Part shown: positions 7,588 to 16,180 of the stretch, piece after piece
How positions within the stretch are numbered: the first letter of the stretch is position 1
How the letters are laid out: each line of letters opens with the position of its first letter
Source: AP-16 sp036395835
GTDB taxonomy: Bacteria; Pseudomonadota; Alphaproteobacteria; Rhizobiales; Xanthobacteraceae
NCBI GenBank assembly: GCA_036395835.1
Contig: DASWCW010000100.1
Span: 1 to 31,119, forward strand
DNA length: 31,119 bases
Direction: 5' to 3'
Translations under genes and position numbers: made by a program
The notes under the pieces: model-generated
Told to the model about the DNA's origin: nothing
What the model saw: the letters and a program-made list of their open reading frames with translations, nothing else
The model's database searches: none

Positions 7588-8043
7588 TCAGGGCCCGGGC
7601 GATTCGGCGATGCCGACGCGGCCGCGGTAGACCATGTCCCACCCCTTCCACCCGGTGAAGAGCAGGATGCATACCACGATCAGCGACAGAACGAGACCGG
7701 CAGGCAGGACCGCTGCAGTTCCTTGCGAATAGCGCAGGTACCAGCTGACGAGCTCGATCACGACGGCGACGACGTTGCCTCCGGCGTGCCACCATGCGTC
7801 GCTCAGATCGCGGATGCGCTGATCGCCTAGCAAATCCGTGAGGCCGGCGAGGGCGGCCAGCGCCGCCATGATCAGGCCGGCTCCGATCAGCCAAAGCGCG
7901 CCAGTCGCCCACATTGCGTTGCCGGTGCGCCAGAACGCCAGATCGCAGACAAAGGCTGCCACGAAGAACGCAATCGGAAACGGGATGAGCATGGGGTGAA
8001 TCGGGTGACCGGCGATTTGCGCCGTGGTTTTCGGATTGGGCAT
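7588..8043 (-). CDS. DUF2231 membrane protein, copy 1
   Basis: A 151-residue protein with four hydrophobic helices and the DUF2231 signature I-A-G-H-P-I-H-P-M-L-I-P-F-P near residues 10-23. It also carries A-G-L-T-D after helix 2 and G-W-K-G-W-D near the end. DUF2231 proteins are inner-membrane proteins often found beside c-type cytochromes or redox genes; the His residues invite speculation about heme or metal binding. The start is fixed by GGAGG six bases before the ATG at 8043. It is the first gene of the operon leading to the GH15 enzyme. A paralogue, similar over its full length (I estimate about half identical), lies at 17797-18261. Confidence 0.9.
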   Translation of the reverse strand: MPNPKTTAQIAGHPIHPMLIPFPIAFFVAAFVCDLAFWRTGNAMWATGALWLIGAGLIMAALAALAGLTDLLGDQRIRDLSDAWWHAGGNVVAVVIELVSWYLRYSQGTAAVLPAGLVLSLIVVCILLFTGWKGWDMVYRGRVGIAESPGP

Positions 8044-8372
8044 GATTTGCCTCCTAGCAGAGCAAAGGTTCTGTGTTACCAGTCAAACGCGGGTCACAAA
8101 AGGTAAGTTCCTGGTAGTTCCGGGATGGAAACGCAAGCGGTCCGTCGGATCGGCTCATTCGCGTCCATAGCTTGCTGCGGTGGGCCCGCCACTTTCGGCT
8201 TGGCTGCCGGCAGGTGGAGATATCGCGCTGCAGCAATCCGGTGCGAGGAACGCGCGCCAACGCACGGCCCGAGGTTCTTGTCAGTGCCTCAGCTTCGTGA
8301 GCTTGGTTGCCGCGGCAGCTCGGACCTCATGCGGCCGCGTTGTTGGAAAGTGGAACGCCGCGAGCTATTTTC
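8044..8372. other. intergenic region upstream of the DUF2231-GH15 operon
   Basis: No convincing gene on either strand. It must hold the promoter of the minus-strand operon starting at 8043. I see no clear palindrome or sigma-70 pair. Confidence 0.35.
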
Positions 8373-8519
8373 ATGATACCAGTTTGCGTGGGTCTGCTCA
8401 CTGGCGCGTTCTCGATATCGCGCGGCGCAGCGCAAGACCTCGCCCCGGTGTTGCCGCTGCCGCAGCTCTCGCCGAATGCTACGACGATCGCGCCAATGCG
8501 CGCCCCTGCCCGCGTATGA
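8373..8519 (+). CDS. possible small exported peptide (doubtful)
   Basis: Forty-eight codons from ATG at 8373. The first 20 residues look like a signal peptide (V-C-V-G-L-L-T-G-A-F with a following G-A-A-Q), then a Pro/Ala-rich tail (L-P-L-P-Q-L-S-P-N). The ribosome binding site is weak (GAG eight bases upstream). The frame overlaps the convergent acyltransferase 3' end by 41 bases. No family is recognised and it may be chance. Confidence 0.2.
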   Translation: MIPVCVGLLTGAFSISRGAAQDLAPVLPLPQLSPNATTIAPMRAPARV

Positions 8520-9693
8520 GGCGGGCGCCAATCGGAATGCAACACAATACCGCGGTCGCGGCCCAGCTCAGGATGACGCTGCCGGTGAACACGATCGCGC
8601 CCTTCGCAACGGCGACCAGCGCCACGCCGAGCAGCAGGTATTGCAGCCAGAGCACGAACACATAATGCACCAGATACATGCCGTAGGCGTGCTCCGACAG
8701 GTTGTCGAAAAGCGGCCACGGTCTGGCAGCGAAGCGCACGAATACCGCCGCAAAGGCGAAGCAGGCGGTCGCGCTCGACAGCACGAATGCCAGCTCGGCG
8801 ACGATTTCGAACAGCAGCAGGCTTGCACTCTCGGCTTTGAACGTCAGTGCGGTTGCAAGCATCCAAATCGCGAACGCGGCGGGCGCTGCGCAGAGCCAGC
8901 GCAGCCACCGCCGTGCGAGCATTCCGTCCGATCTGAAGAGACCGCGGTCGAACCCATGCGCTCCGATGCCGACACCGGCGAAGAAATAGACGACGTAGTG
9001 CAGCAAGCGCCCGGGTTGAAAGCCGAACGGGCCGATTTGGCTCCATTGCCACGGCTTGAAGGTGGAAGCCAGCGGGACGTAGGCGAGCAGCGAGATGATC
9101 ACGAGAGCGGTGAAGTATCGGACCGGAGCTTCGCCGGCGCCAGCCGATAACCGGCCGAGAAAGTCGCCCGAACGCGGAGCAAACCGGTAAAGCGCGGCCG
9201 CCACGATGTCGAGCGCCAACAGCTCCCACAAGAACCACAGCGGTCCGCTGGGCGAAATCGGCAGCGCCATCCAGTGCGACCAGAATGCGGACCAACTCGG
9301 ATCAACCGCCGTGACGCGGTATACCGGGTAATGTGCGAGCGGCATCAACAGCCAGACTCCCAAAACAAACGGCACGCCGAGCCGCAACAGGCGTTCATGG
9401 ACAAAGCTGCTGCTTCCCTTGCGGGACAGACTCGGCCAGACGAACAGTCCGGAAAGAAGAAACATGAAAGGCATCAGGAACACGTATTGGAAGGCGCAGA
9501 ACAAGTCGAAGCCGAACCAGCGATCCTTGTCGATGATGGCGATCGACAACCATTTGTACGGGGGGCTGTCGAAGGGCGACGGCGAAGCGGGGTTGGAACC
9601 GAGATAAGCCAGCACGGAATGGAAGCCGATTACCAGCAGGATGACGACCGACCGCAGATTGCCGAGTGCGACGCTGGTCTTGGACACGGTCAT
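8479..9693 (-). CDS. acyltransferase 3 family membrane protein (OpgC-like)
   Basis: A 404-residue protein with about ten membrane helices. It opens with L-R-S-V-V-I-L-L-V-I-G-F-H-S-V-L-A-Y, the first helix with the conserved His of Acyl_transf_3 proteins. It continues with the F-L-M-P-F-M-F-L-L-S-G block, an R-L-L-R-L-G-V-P-F cytoplasmic motif and W-F-L-W-E-L. The penultimate region has H-A-Y-G-M-Y-L-V-H-Y. Proteins of this family transfer acyl or succinyl groups to glycans, lipids or antibiotics; the acceptor here is unknown. The ATG at 9693 is chosen over an upstream start because GGAGG lies six bases before it. It is monocistronic as far as can be seen. Confidence 0.88.
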   Translation of the reverse strand: MTVSKTSVALGNLRSVVILLVIGFHSVLAYLGSNPASPSPFDSPPYKWLSIAIIDKDRWFGFDLFCAFQYVFLMPFMFLLSGLFVWPSLSRKGSSSFVHERLLRLGVPFVLGVWLLMPLAHYPVYRVTAVDPSWSAFWSHWMALPISPSGPLWFLWELLALDIVAAALYRFAPRSGDFLGRLSAGAGEAPVRYFTALVIISLLAYVPLASTFKPWQWSQIGPFGFQPGRLLHYVVYFFAGVGIGAHGFDRGLFRSDGMLARRWLRWLCAAPAAFAIWMLATALTFKAESASLLLFEIVAELAFVLSSATACFAFAAVFVRFAARPWPLFDNLSEHAYGMYLVHYVFVLWLQYLLLGVALVAVAKGAIVFTGSVILSWAATAVLCCIPIGARLIRGQGRALARSS

Positions 9694-9799
9694 GCAGGCC
9701 TCCGTCTGCCATTGCTGTCGTGCAGAGCCAGCCAAGTGCTATCTCGGCCCGAGCTCTTCGGCCGGGAATCGTTCGTGAGGGGAGGGTGGTGTGGAGGTC

Positions 9800-11545
9800 T
9801 CACGGAGTTACTCCCTTGGCAAGCGCAGCGGTCGCGCTCGGATCCGCACCGGGCGAACGGCGGAAACCCTCGGGATAAACCGCGGTCGGGATCAAACTCG
9901 GCGAGGCGTCGATGACGGCGCTCTGCGACAACGTTTGCCGATCGATCTTTCCGGTTCCCGTTTTCGGGAGTTCGGGCAAAAACTGGATTATTCGCGGATA
10001 TTTGTACGGAAGCAGCTTCTGCTTCACGTGATCCTGCAACATGCGCGTCGCCTGCTCCGGGTCGAAGGCATCGTCGTTCATGGCGACGAAAGCCTTCAAC
10101 GTCATGCGACGATCGGGCAGTTCAAGCGCGAGAACCGCGCATTCCCGTACCGCGGGGTGATCGGCGAGGCAGAGCTGAACTTCGAGCGGATGGACCCACT
10201 GGCCGGAAATCTTCACGAGTTCATCGTCACGACCGCGGAAAAAATAGAAGCCGTCCGCATCGCGCACAAAACGATCGCCGCTACAGATCTACCCGCCTTC
10301 GCGTATGACCTCCGCGGTCTTCTCCGGGCTATTCCAATAGAGTGGCGTGCTGGAGTGACCGCGAACCCACAAAACCCCTTCCCGACCGTCGGCGATGTCC
10401 TCGCCGCGTTGATCCTTGAGCACGAGTTCGTAACCGGGGACGCGAACGCCTACGGCGCCCAGCCTTTTCTTCTCTGGTATATTGGAGAGATAGACGTTCA
10501 GCAGCTCGGTCGAGCCGAGGCACTCGACGATCTCGAGCCCGGTCAGCGCCTTCCAGGCATTGAAAACGTCCGGCGAAAGAATTTCAGCGGCCGAAACGGC
10601 GAGGCGCAGCGAGGAAAAATCCGCTTCACGAATTTCCGGAGCCTTGGTCAGAATCGTATAGAGCGTCGGGAGCCCGAAGAAAACCGTCGGGCGATATTGC
10701 GCGATCGCGGCAAAAATCGGCGCCGGTTCGGGTTTCCCCGGCATCAGTAGCGACGTGGCGCCCACGGAATAGGGAAATGTGATCGAATTGCCGAATCCGT
10801 AAGAGAAGAAGATCTTGGGCGGCGAAAAGCAGACATCATTCGGAGTGAGCTTGAGGACGTGGCGCCCATAGGAGTGCGCCGTGTAGGCCATGTCGTGCTG
10901 CAGATGCACGATTCCCTTCGGTCGCCCCGTCGACCCGGAAGTGTACATCCAAAGCGCCATCTCGTTGCGGTGGGTGTTCGCCGGCGGCAGCCGGTCGGAG
11001 AAGGTCGAGAGCCAAGCATCGGCTTGTTTTGTCTCGACCGGAACGTCGACGCTTGCCTTGCCATTGACGATGATCAGGGTTTCCAATTTCGTACCTGCGC
11101 AAGCTGTGTCGTCGAACCGATCGCAAAATACGGCCTCCGCGACGGCCACGCGGGCGCCTGAATCCGCCAGATGGAACTGCAGGAGATCGGGCGGCGTGAG
11201 CAAGTTGATGAGGAGCGGGACCAGGCCCGCTCGAACCGCGCCAAAGAAAACTGCCGGATAGGCCGGCGTATCATCGAGCAGCAGCAGAACGCGGTCGCCG
11301 CGGGTGAGGCCAAGCGACAACAGCGCGTTGCCCCAGCGCGAGGCGTCCTCGCACAATTCCGCGTAACTGCGCCGACCCGCTGGTCCGATGGCGGCGAGGC
11401 GATCGCCGCGACCCTCGCTCAGGTTTTGGAATAGAACTTCGCTCGCGTTGTAACGCTCCGGAATATCGAAGCCGATTTCGACAGCCCCGGCGCTGTCCCA
11501 AGGCACGTTGTCGGCGATCGGATCAGCAGGTGTCGGCTCGGTCAT
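9800..11545 (-). pseudogene. benzoate-CoA ligase family enzyme interrupted by one in-frame TAG
   Basis: An ANL-superfamily acyl-CoA ligase activating an aromatic acid by adenylation. The A3 motif Y-T-S-G-S-T-G-R-P-K-G lies at residues 201-211. The block H-S-Y-G-R-H-V-L-K-L-T-P-N-D-V-C-F-S-P-P-K is typical of benzoate-CoA ligases. After E-V-I-R-E-G-G a TAG at 10289-10291 (complement) takes the place where relatives have Trp. The same frame then continues I-C-S-G-D-R-F-V-R-D-A-D-G-F-Y-F-F with the hinge, G-Q-W-V-H-P-L-E and the catalytic-Lys motif P-K-T-G-T-G-K-I-D. No frameshift is present, so a single TGG-to-TAG change explains it. Without readthrough the 418-residue product lacks the C-terminal domain. 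The alternative is a sequencing error. The tail after G-K-I-D is longer than usual. Confidence 0.85.
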
Positions 11546-11614
11546 CGGCTATGCTCGGTCGGGCGCGCGCCAGGGAAGCTCGGCCGCGGCGCGGGCACCC
11601 AATTCGAACTGCCT

Positions 11615-11630
11615 GAACAAGCGTTTGTTC
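11615..11630. promoter_or_regulatory. inverted repeat upstream of the benzoate-CoA ligase
   Basis: GAACAA-GCGT-TTGTTC, with perfect six-base arms around a four-base centre, 70 bases before the ligase start on the minus strand. It has the size and symmetry of a TetR- or MarR-type operator. No such regulator lies nearby, so the assignment is tentative. Confidence 0.35.
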
Positions 11631-11725
11631 CGCCTACAATTTGGGCATGGCGTGCCGTCTCTGCGGGACCGATGGCGGTGAGCTCCTGGCCGGGACAGGC
11701 GAAGCGTATTACGGGTTGCAACCGC

Positions 11726-13570
11726 TCAATGTGCGCCGGAGAGGCTGTCGACATCCTCGCCGCGGGAGCGGTGCCGCCAGCGCCATCGGAAATGCTTGCG
11801 CTCGGGGCTGGGCAGATCCTCGTCGCGCACGAGTCGCGCCCCGCCCGCATGGGCCTCCAGCACCAGCTTGCGCTCGTGAAAGGCCTCGAGTTCGGGCCGG
11901 TGGCCGACGCTCACCAGCGTCGCGTGCAGCCGCTCGGTGAGCAGCTGCATCAATGCTTCCTGGCTGGGCGGGTCGAGCGCGGAGGTCGCCTCGTCGAGCA
12001 CGATGAGATCCGGGCGGTGAATGAGCAATCTGGCAAACGCCAGGCGCTGCTTCTCGCCTCCCGACAAGGTTTGCTCCCATGGGATTTCTTCATCGAGGCG
12101 CTCGACCAGATGCTCGAGGCCGACGAGCTTCAGCGCTTCGACGATCGCTTCCTCGCTGACCTCGTCGGGCGAGGCCGGATAGGTCGTGGCGCGACGCAAC
12201 GTTCCGAGCGGGACATAGGGCCGCTGCGGCAGCAGAAACAGCCGGGCGTCGGATTGCACCAGCACCTCACCTTCCCCCCACGGCCACAGCCCGGCGATGG
12301 CGCGCACCAAGGTGCTCTTGCCGGTCCCTGAATCGCCGACGACCAGCACTCGCTCGCCGGGAGCGATGGAAACTTCCGCCTCGCTGACGACCGCGGTGCC
12401 GTCGTCGAGCGTGACCGAGACATTGCGCAGGGTGATCGCCGACCCGGTGGTGGTGTCGCGACTGATCCGGCCAAACCCTTCGCCCGCTTCAGCCCGCCGC
12501 AGGTGATCCAGTGAAATCAGCAGTGAGCCGACGCGGTGCGCCGAGGCGCTCCAATCCGCAAAGCGCGGGTAATTCTCGACCAGCCAACCGAAAGCCTGCT
12601 GCACGATGACGAAGGCGGAAGCCGCCTGCATGACTTGGCCGAGCGTCATGGAGCCGTCGAGGAATTTCGGTGCGCAAAGAATGATCGGCAGCACGGGAGC
12701 GAGAATGCCGCTGCCTTGATAGACGATCGTCGTGCGCATCTGCTGGAAGCAGATATCGCGCCAGCGCAGCAGCACGGTGCGCAAGGAATTGTCGAGCCCC
12801 GTTCGTTCCTCCTGCTCGCCACCGAGCAGCGCAATGCTTTCGCCGTTCTCGCGCAGCCGGGTGAGGGCGTAGCGGTATTCGGCTTCGGCTTGGTTCTTGC
12901 CCTCGGAAGCGCGGACGAGTCGCCGGCCGATGACGACCATCGAGCCGCTGGCGATGAACGCATACAATACCGCGGCGACCACCAGAAAACCCGGAATCGT
13001 GATGCTCGCGCCGGCGAGATCGAACGAGAGTGCGCCGCCGATGGTCCACAGCACGACCACGAAGGTGATCGCAGCGAGCACCGCCGAGACGATCCCGGAG
13101 GCGAATTCGACCGGCGATTCGGTCGCAACGCGCAGATCGTCGGCGATGCGGTATTCGGGGTTCTTGTGGCCCTCGCCTTCGACGAGATTGAGTTGATAAT
13201 AGTGGCCGTTGCCGAGCCAGCGATCGACCACGTGGGCATTCATCCACGCGCGCCAGTGCCGCTCCATGGTCATGCGCGCGTAGACCACGAGCATCCAGGA
13301 CACGACGCTTACGGCCGCAAGCGCCGGAAAGACCAGCGACTGGACCAGCACGGCGTGGCCATCGCGCTTCTCCAGTGCGTCGAAGATGCTCCGGTTCCAG
13401 ACCGTGAGCTGATACTGAATCGCGAGCTGCGTCACGATGACGATGAGAAGGGCAATGGTGAGCAGCCATGCGGCACGATCGCCATGTCGGCTCCAGAATC
13501 CCAAGGCGCTGCGCCAGAATCGTCGCGTCAGATAACGCCGCTTCGGCGCACCGGCTTCTTTTTGCTCCAT
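11726..13570 (-). CDS. ABC transporter, fused permease/ATPase of the SbmA/BacA-like (ABC_membrane_2) type
   Basis: A 614-residue half-transporter. The N-terminal part (about residues 1-330) has six membrane helices with the family's W-R-x-W-(M/L) segment, the Y-Y-Q-L-N motif and N-P-E-Y-R-I-A-D-D. The C-terminal ATPase has Walker A G-D-S-G-T-G-K-S-T, the signature L-S-G-G-E-K-Q-R, Walker B L-I-V-L-D-E-A-T-S-A-L-D and the switch His in S-V-G-H-R. Relatives include YddA and the vitamin B12/peptide transporter Rv1819c; SbmA/BacA share the membrane part. The cargo could be peptides, very-long-chain fatty acids or cobalamin and is not determinable. The ATG at 13570 is fixed by GGAG six bases upstream. 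It stands alone between the ligase and the MetX-like gene. Confidence 0.9.
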   Translation of the reverse strand: MEQKEAGAPKRRYLTRRFWRSALGFWSRHGDRAAWLLTIALLIVIVTQLAIQYQLTVWNRSIFDALEKRDGHAVLVQSLVFPALAAVSVVSWMLVVYARMTMERHWRAWMNAHVVDRWLGNGHYYQLNLVEGEGHKNPEYRIADDLRVATESPVEFASGIVSAVLAAITFVVVLWTIGGALSFDLAGASITIPGFLVVAAVLYAFIASGSMVVIGRRLVRASEGKNQAEAEYRYALTRLRENGESIALLGGEQEERTGLDNSLRTVLLRWRDICFQQMRTTIVYQGSGILAPVLPIILCAPKFLDGSMTLGQVMQAASAFVIVQQAFGWLVENYPRFADWSASAHRVGSLLISLDHLRRAEAGEGFGRISRDTTTGSAITLRNVSVTLDDGTAVVSEAEVSIAPGERVLVVGDSGTGKSTLVRAIAGLWPWGEGEVLVQSDARLFLLPQRPYVPLGTLRRATTYPASPDEVSEEAIVEALKLVGLEHLVERLDEEIPWEQTLSGGEKQRLAFARLLIHRPDLIVLDEATSALDPPSQEALMQLLTERLHATLVSVGHRPELEAFHERKLVLEAHAGGARLVRDEDLPSPERKHFRWRWRHRSRGEDVDSLSGAH

Positions 13571-13863
13571 TGCAAGCTCCAAACAACAAACGATCGCCTT
13601 GCCCCGCCAGGACAACGGCGTCAAATCGACATGGTTGCCGACGACCCGGCCGTAAATTCAGCTTGACGCCGCGGGAGCGCATGAGAACGCTTGCTGGCGT
13701 GCGTGAACGGATCGAAGAGGCGTAGTTGCCGGGGCTCGCGGCGGCGGATCGTGGCGCTCAAATACCGATGCCGGCCCTTGTGCCTTTACAGCGGCCGGGC
13801 TCGCCATTCGGACACACCAATATGCGTCAGGACCGCCGCGTGACCGCCGTTGTGGAAGCGCGC
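13571..13863. other. intergenic region, nothing recognised
   Basis: About 290 bases between the ABC transporter start and the end of the MetX-like gene. No gene or clear repeat is seen apart from the hairpin at its right edge. It should contain the transporter promoter. Confidence 0.35.
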
Positions 13864-13881
13864 TCCCGGCGTTCGCCGGGA
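13864..13881 (-). terminator. hairpin after the MetX-like gene
   Basis: A perfect eight-base stem, TCCCGGCG / CGCCGGGA, with a two-base centre, starting four bases past the minus-strand stop codon. There is no T run, so it may be a weak or rho-assisted end, or an mRNA-stabilising hairpin. Confidence 0.35.
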
Positions 13882-13885
13882 TCGC

Positions 13886-15004
13886 TCACTGCAGCTTCTT
13901 GCCGCCCTCGGTGACGACGTCGAGAAATCCCGCGACTTCCCGGTTCATGAACTCCACATCGGCGGGCTTTGCCGGGGAAGCGGCGAAATGCCCCTGGAGC
14001 GACGGCATCAAAACGTATTTCGCATTCGCGATCTGCTCGGCGGCTTCCGCGGCCTCCTTGGTCGGATTGTAGAGGTCGCCCGGGGCGTTCATCAGCAACG
14101 CCTTTGCCTTGATGCTCTTGAGCGCCTTGATGGTGTCGCCGTCGAAACCCGGCGTCGTGCCGACGTCGTGGCGGTCATAGGCCCAGGTCTGCCAAATCCA
14201 GTTGTTGGCGTCGAAGCCGCTCTTGAGCCAGGTCTGCTCGAAGCCCTGGATCCAATCGACCACATCGAGGCTCTTGGGAAATTCGGCCTTCAGGCCCTCC
14301 GGGGTCCGGGTCGCAAGCGTGAGCAGTACGTCGACCCAGGCGCGCCAACCCTTCTCCGGTTGCTGGGTGTAGTCGCCATTGTTGTAGGCGGCGTCGGCAG
14401 TGAGTGCCTTCCGGGTCGCCTCGTTGACGGCGACCGACCATGCCGGCGTGCGCGCCATCGGCGTGAGCGCAATCAGGGCATCCATCATGTCGGGATGACT
14501 CACGCCCCATTGCAGCGTCTGCATTCCGCCCATCGATGCCCCGGAAACCGCGAGCAGACGCGTGATCCCGAAATGCTCCTTCACCAGCCGGTACTGCGAT
14601 TCGACCATGTCGCGCATGGTGAAATGCGGGAACTTGGTGCCGTGCTGACTCTTGCTGTTGCTGGGCGAAGTCGACAGCCCATTGCCGATCGCATCCGTCG
14701 CAATGATGAAATACTTGTCGGTGTCGAGCGCCTTGCCCGGCCCGATCAGGAAATCGATGCGGTGGTGGTTCCCGGCGATCGAGGAGGTCATCAGGATCGC
14801 ATTGCTTTTCTTCTCGTTCAGCTTGCCGTGCGTGACGTAGGAGATGGAGAAATCCTTGATCACCTCGCCGCTTTCGAGCTTGAGATCGCCCTCTTCGAAA
14901 CGTTGGTGCGCCGGCTGGCCGGGTCCATGCGCAAGGGCGATATTGGCGGCGCCGAGCAGCGCGCACAGGCTCAGGACATGGATCGATCGCGTTCCCGGAA
15001 ACAT
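13886..15004 (-). CDS. exported alpha/beta hydrolase of the MetX (homoserine O-acetyltransferase)-like family
   Basis: A 372-residue protein. Residues 1-25 form a Sec signal peptide ending A-L-A before H-G. The hydrolase core follows: S-Y-V-T-H-G-K-L-N, an oxyanion-region S-S-I-A-G-N-H-H, the nucleophile elbow G-A-S-M-G-G-M-Q with Ser near 157, a lid rich in Trp, then A-P-G-D and G-H-F for the Asp and His of the triad. True MetX enzymes are cytosolic and carry G-G-S-M-G-G-M. The signal peptide and lid changes argue for a periplasmic esterase or acyltransferase, not methionine synthesis. The ATG at 15004 has GGGGAGA upstream and gives the signal peptide; longer forms would hide it. It is divergent from the Crp/Fnr gene. 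Confidence 0.85.
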   Translation of the reverse strand: MFPGTRSIHVLSLCALLGAANIALAHGPGQPAHQRFEEGDLKLESGEVIKDFSISYVTHGKLNEKKSNAILMTSSIAGNHHRIDFLIGPGKALDTDKYFIIATDAIGNGLSTSPSNSKSQHGTKFPHFTMRDMVESQYRLVKEHFGITRLLAVSGASMGGMQTLQWGVSHPDMMDALIALTPMARTPAWSVAVNEATRKALTADAAYNNGDYTQQPEKGWRAWVDVLLTLATRTPEGLKAEFPKSLDVVDWIQGFEQTWLKSGFDANNWIWQTWAYDRHDVGTTPGFDGDTIKALKSIKAKALLMNAPGDLYNPTKEAAEAAEQIANAKYVLMPSLQGHFAASPAKPADVEFMNREVAGFLDVVTEGGKKLQ

Positions 15005-15098
15005 TGGCTCTCCCCGACTTGCCGATTGACGACGGCCGCAGCCTACAGCAGCATGTTTGATCCGCGAAGGCAATTACCCGATGGGATCGCGCGGCCAG

Positions 15099-15113
15099 TT
15101 GGAACGCTTCCAA
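15099..15113. promoter_or_regulatory. inverted repeat upstream of the MetX-like gene
   Basis: TTGGAA-CGC-TTCCAA with perfect six-base arms, 95 bases before the MetX-like start. It is an operator candidate of unknown regulator. Confidence 0.3.
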
Positions 15114-15323
15114 TCTGTAAGAGCTGTGGCCTGATCGGACCAATCCTCACGCCGCGCTGGCTTTCCGTATTCGCACGGGAATCGCTTTCGCCGCGGGCGT
15201 CTTGCTGCCCTCGGCATGATGCCCCCACGGGACGCGACCGCTTGCGAAGGTCGATCGACGCTCATAGCTCCTCGGCAATCCGGGCCCTCGTAACGCCGGG
15301 ATGGAATAGCGGAACGGATTTTC

Positions 15324-15339
15324 TGTTACTCTTGTAACA
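15324..15339. promoter_or_regulatory. Crp/Fnr-type operator, copy 1 (probable autoregulation)
   Basis: TGTTAC-TCTT-GTAACA, a perfect six-base-arm palindrome. Read as TGTTA-N6-TAACA it has the spacing of a Crp site (TGTGA-N6-TCACA). Its centre is 35 bases before the regulator ATG, where the core promoter must lie, which suggests repression of its own gene. Confidence 0.65.
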
Positions 15340-15366
15340 CTCGCAATGCAGTGCTGGGAGGCTGCG

Positions 15367-16119
15367 ATGACGCGACCCGATGCCGATCTTCCCGGGCCGG
15401 CCGGGACGAGCCCGAGAGAACTGTCCTCGGAATTCGAGCGATCGCTCGGTGGTCAGGCCGGGTTTTCTGCTGCATTGGCTTCGATCTTTCGCGGGAAGTT
15501 TTGCGAGGCGTTCTTGCCGAACCGGAAGGTGACGACGTTCAAAAAGGACCAAGTGATCTACAATTTGGGCGACAGGGACCGAACGTGCGTATTTCTGCAG
15601 AATGGCTTCGTGAAGCTAGGGGCAATTTCACCGGGCGGCCATGAAGTGATTTACGACGTGCGAAAGGCCGGGGATATTGTCGGCGAGCTCAGCATTTCCG
15701 AACCGCAGCGCTCCGACCGTGCCGTGGCGCTGGAGCAGACAGACGCGGTTCTGGTGCCGGCCGAGGAAGTGCTGGAGTTCCTCCAAACAAGACCTGAATT
15801 CGTGCCGATACTGCTGGATGGGTTCTGCCGGGCATTGAAAGATGCCTATGCGCAAATCAATACCTTGGCACTCGACGACATCGTGCATCGACTGGCCAAA
15901 GTCCTGATGAGTCTGGCGGCGAGAATAGGCGAGCGGTCCGGTTCACGGGCCGAGATTCCGACCTATCTCACACAGGAGGAAATCGCGCAGATGGTGGGGG
16001 CGCGGCGAGAACGAATTTCGACGGCCCTCAATGCGCTTCGTCGCCAGGGGATGGTGGAGTACACGGCCCGCGGCCACCTGGTGCTGGATATGGAGGCCCT
16101 CGCGAAGCTCTCGCCGTAA
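15367..16119 (+). CDS. Crp/Fnr family transcription regulator
   Basis: A 250-residue regulator. Residues about 45-135 form the cyclic-nucleotide-like beta roll, with Y-N-L-G-D, F-L-Q-N-G-F-V-K-L-G and D-I-V-G-E-L-S-I. A long dimerisation helix follows, then a Crp-type winged helix at about 200-245 (Y-L-T-Q-E-E-I-A-Q-M-V-G). The recognition helix reads A-R-R-E-R-I-S-T: it keeps the Arg and Glu that contact DNA in Crp (here R214, E215) but has Thr219 where Crp has Arg185. There is no N-terminal Cys cluster, so it is not a [4Fe-4S] Fnr. The effector is unknown. The ATG at 15367 has GGGAGG five bases before it. Matching palindromes precede this gene and the downstream cytochrome gene. Confidence 0.9.
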   Translation: MTRPDADLPGPAGTSPRELSSEFERSLGGQAGFSAALASIFRGKFCEAFLPNRKVTTFKKDQVIYNLGDRDRTCVFLQNGFVKLGAISPGGHEVIYDVRKAGDIVGELSISEPQRSDRAVALEQTDAVLVPAEEVLEFLQTRPEFVPILLDGFCRALKDAYAQINTLALDDIVHRLAKVLMSLAARIGERSGSRAEIPTYLTQEEIAQMVGARRERISTALNALRRQGMVEYTARGHLVLDMEALAKLSP

Positions 16120-16180
16120 CCGTCCCGCACGATTTTGGCTTTCGCGAATTCAAGTCGGGGCTAACTCATTCCGCTCGCAG

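Larger units (their letters stand above)
15005..15366. other. divergent regulatory region between MetX-like and Crp/Fnr genes
   Basis: A 362-base region with no convincing gene. It carries two palindromes that are listed separately: one toward the MetX-like gene and one immediately before the Crp/Fnr regulator. Confidence 0.5.

Noticed and set aside
6481..7830. 449-codon plus-strand open frame
   Set aside because: Antisense to the GH15 and DUF2231 genes, which carry clear family motifs.
10289..10291. TAG read as pyrrolysine
   Set aside because: The family has Trp at this place and pyrrolysine is not expected in this kind of organism; a nonsense change or read error is simpler.
13850..15337. 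495-codon plus-strand open frame opposite the MetX-like gene
   Set aside because: It is an antisense shadow of a GC-rich gene; its composition is Arg/His/Gly-rich and shows no fold, while the minus strand encodes clear motifs.
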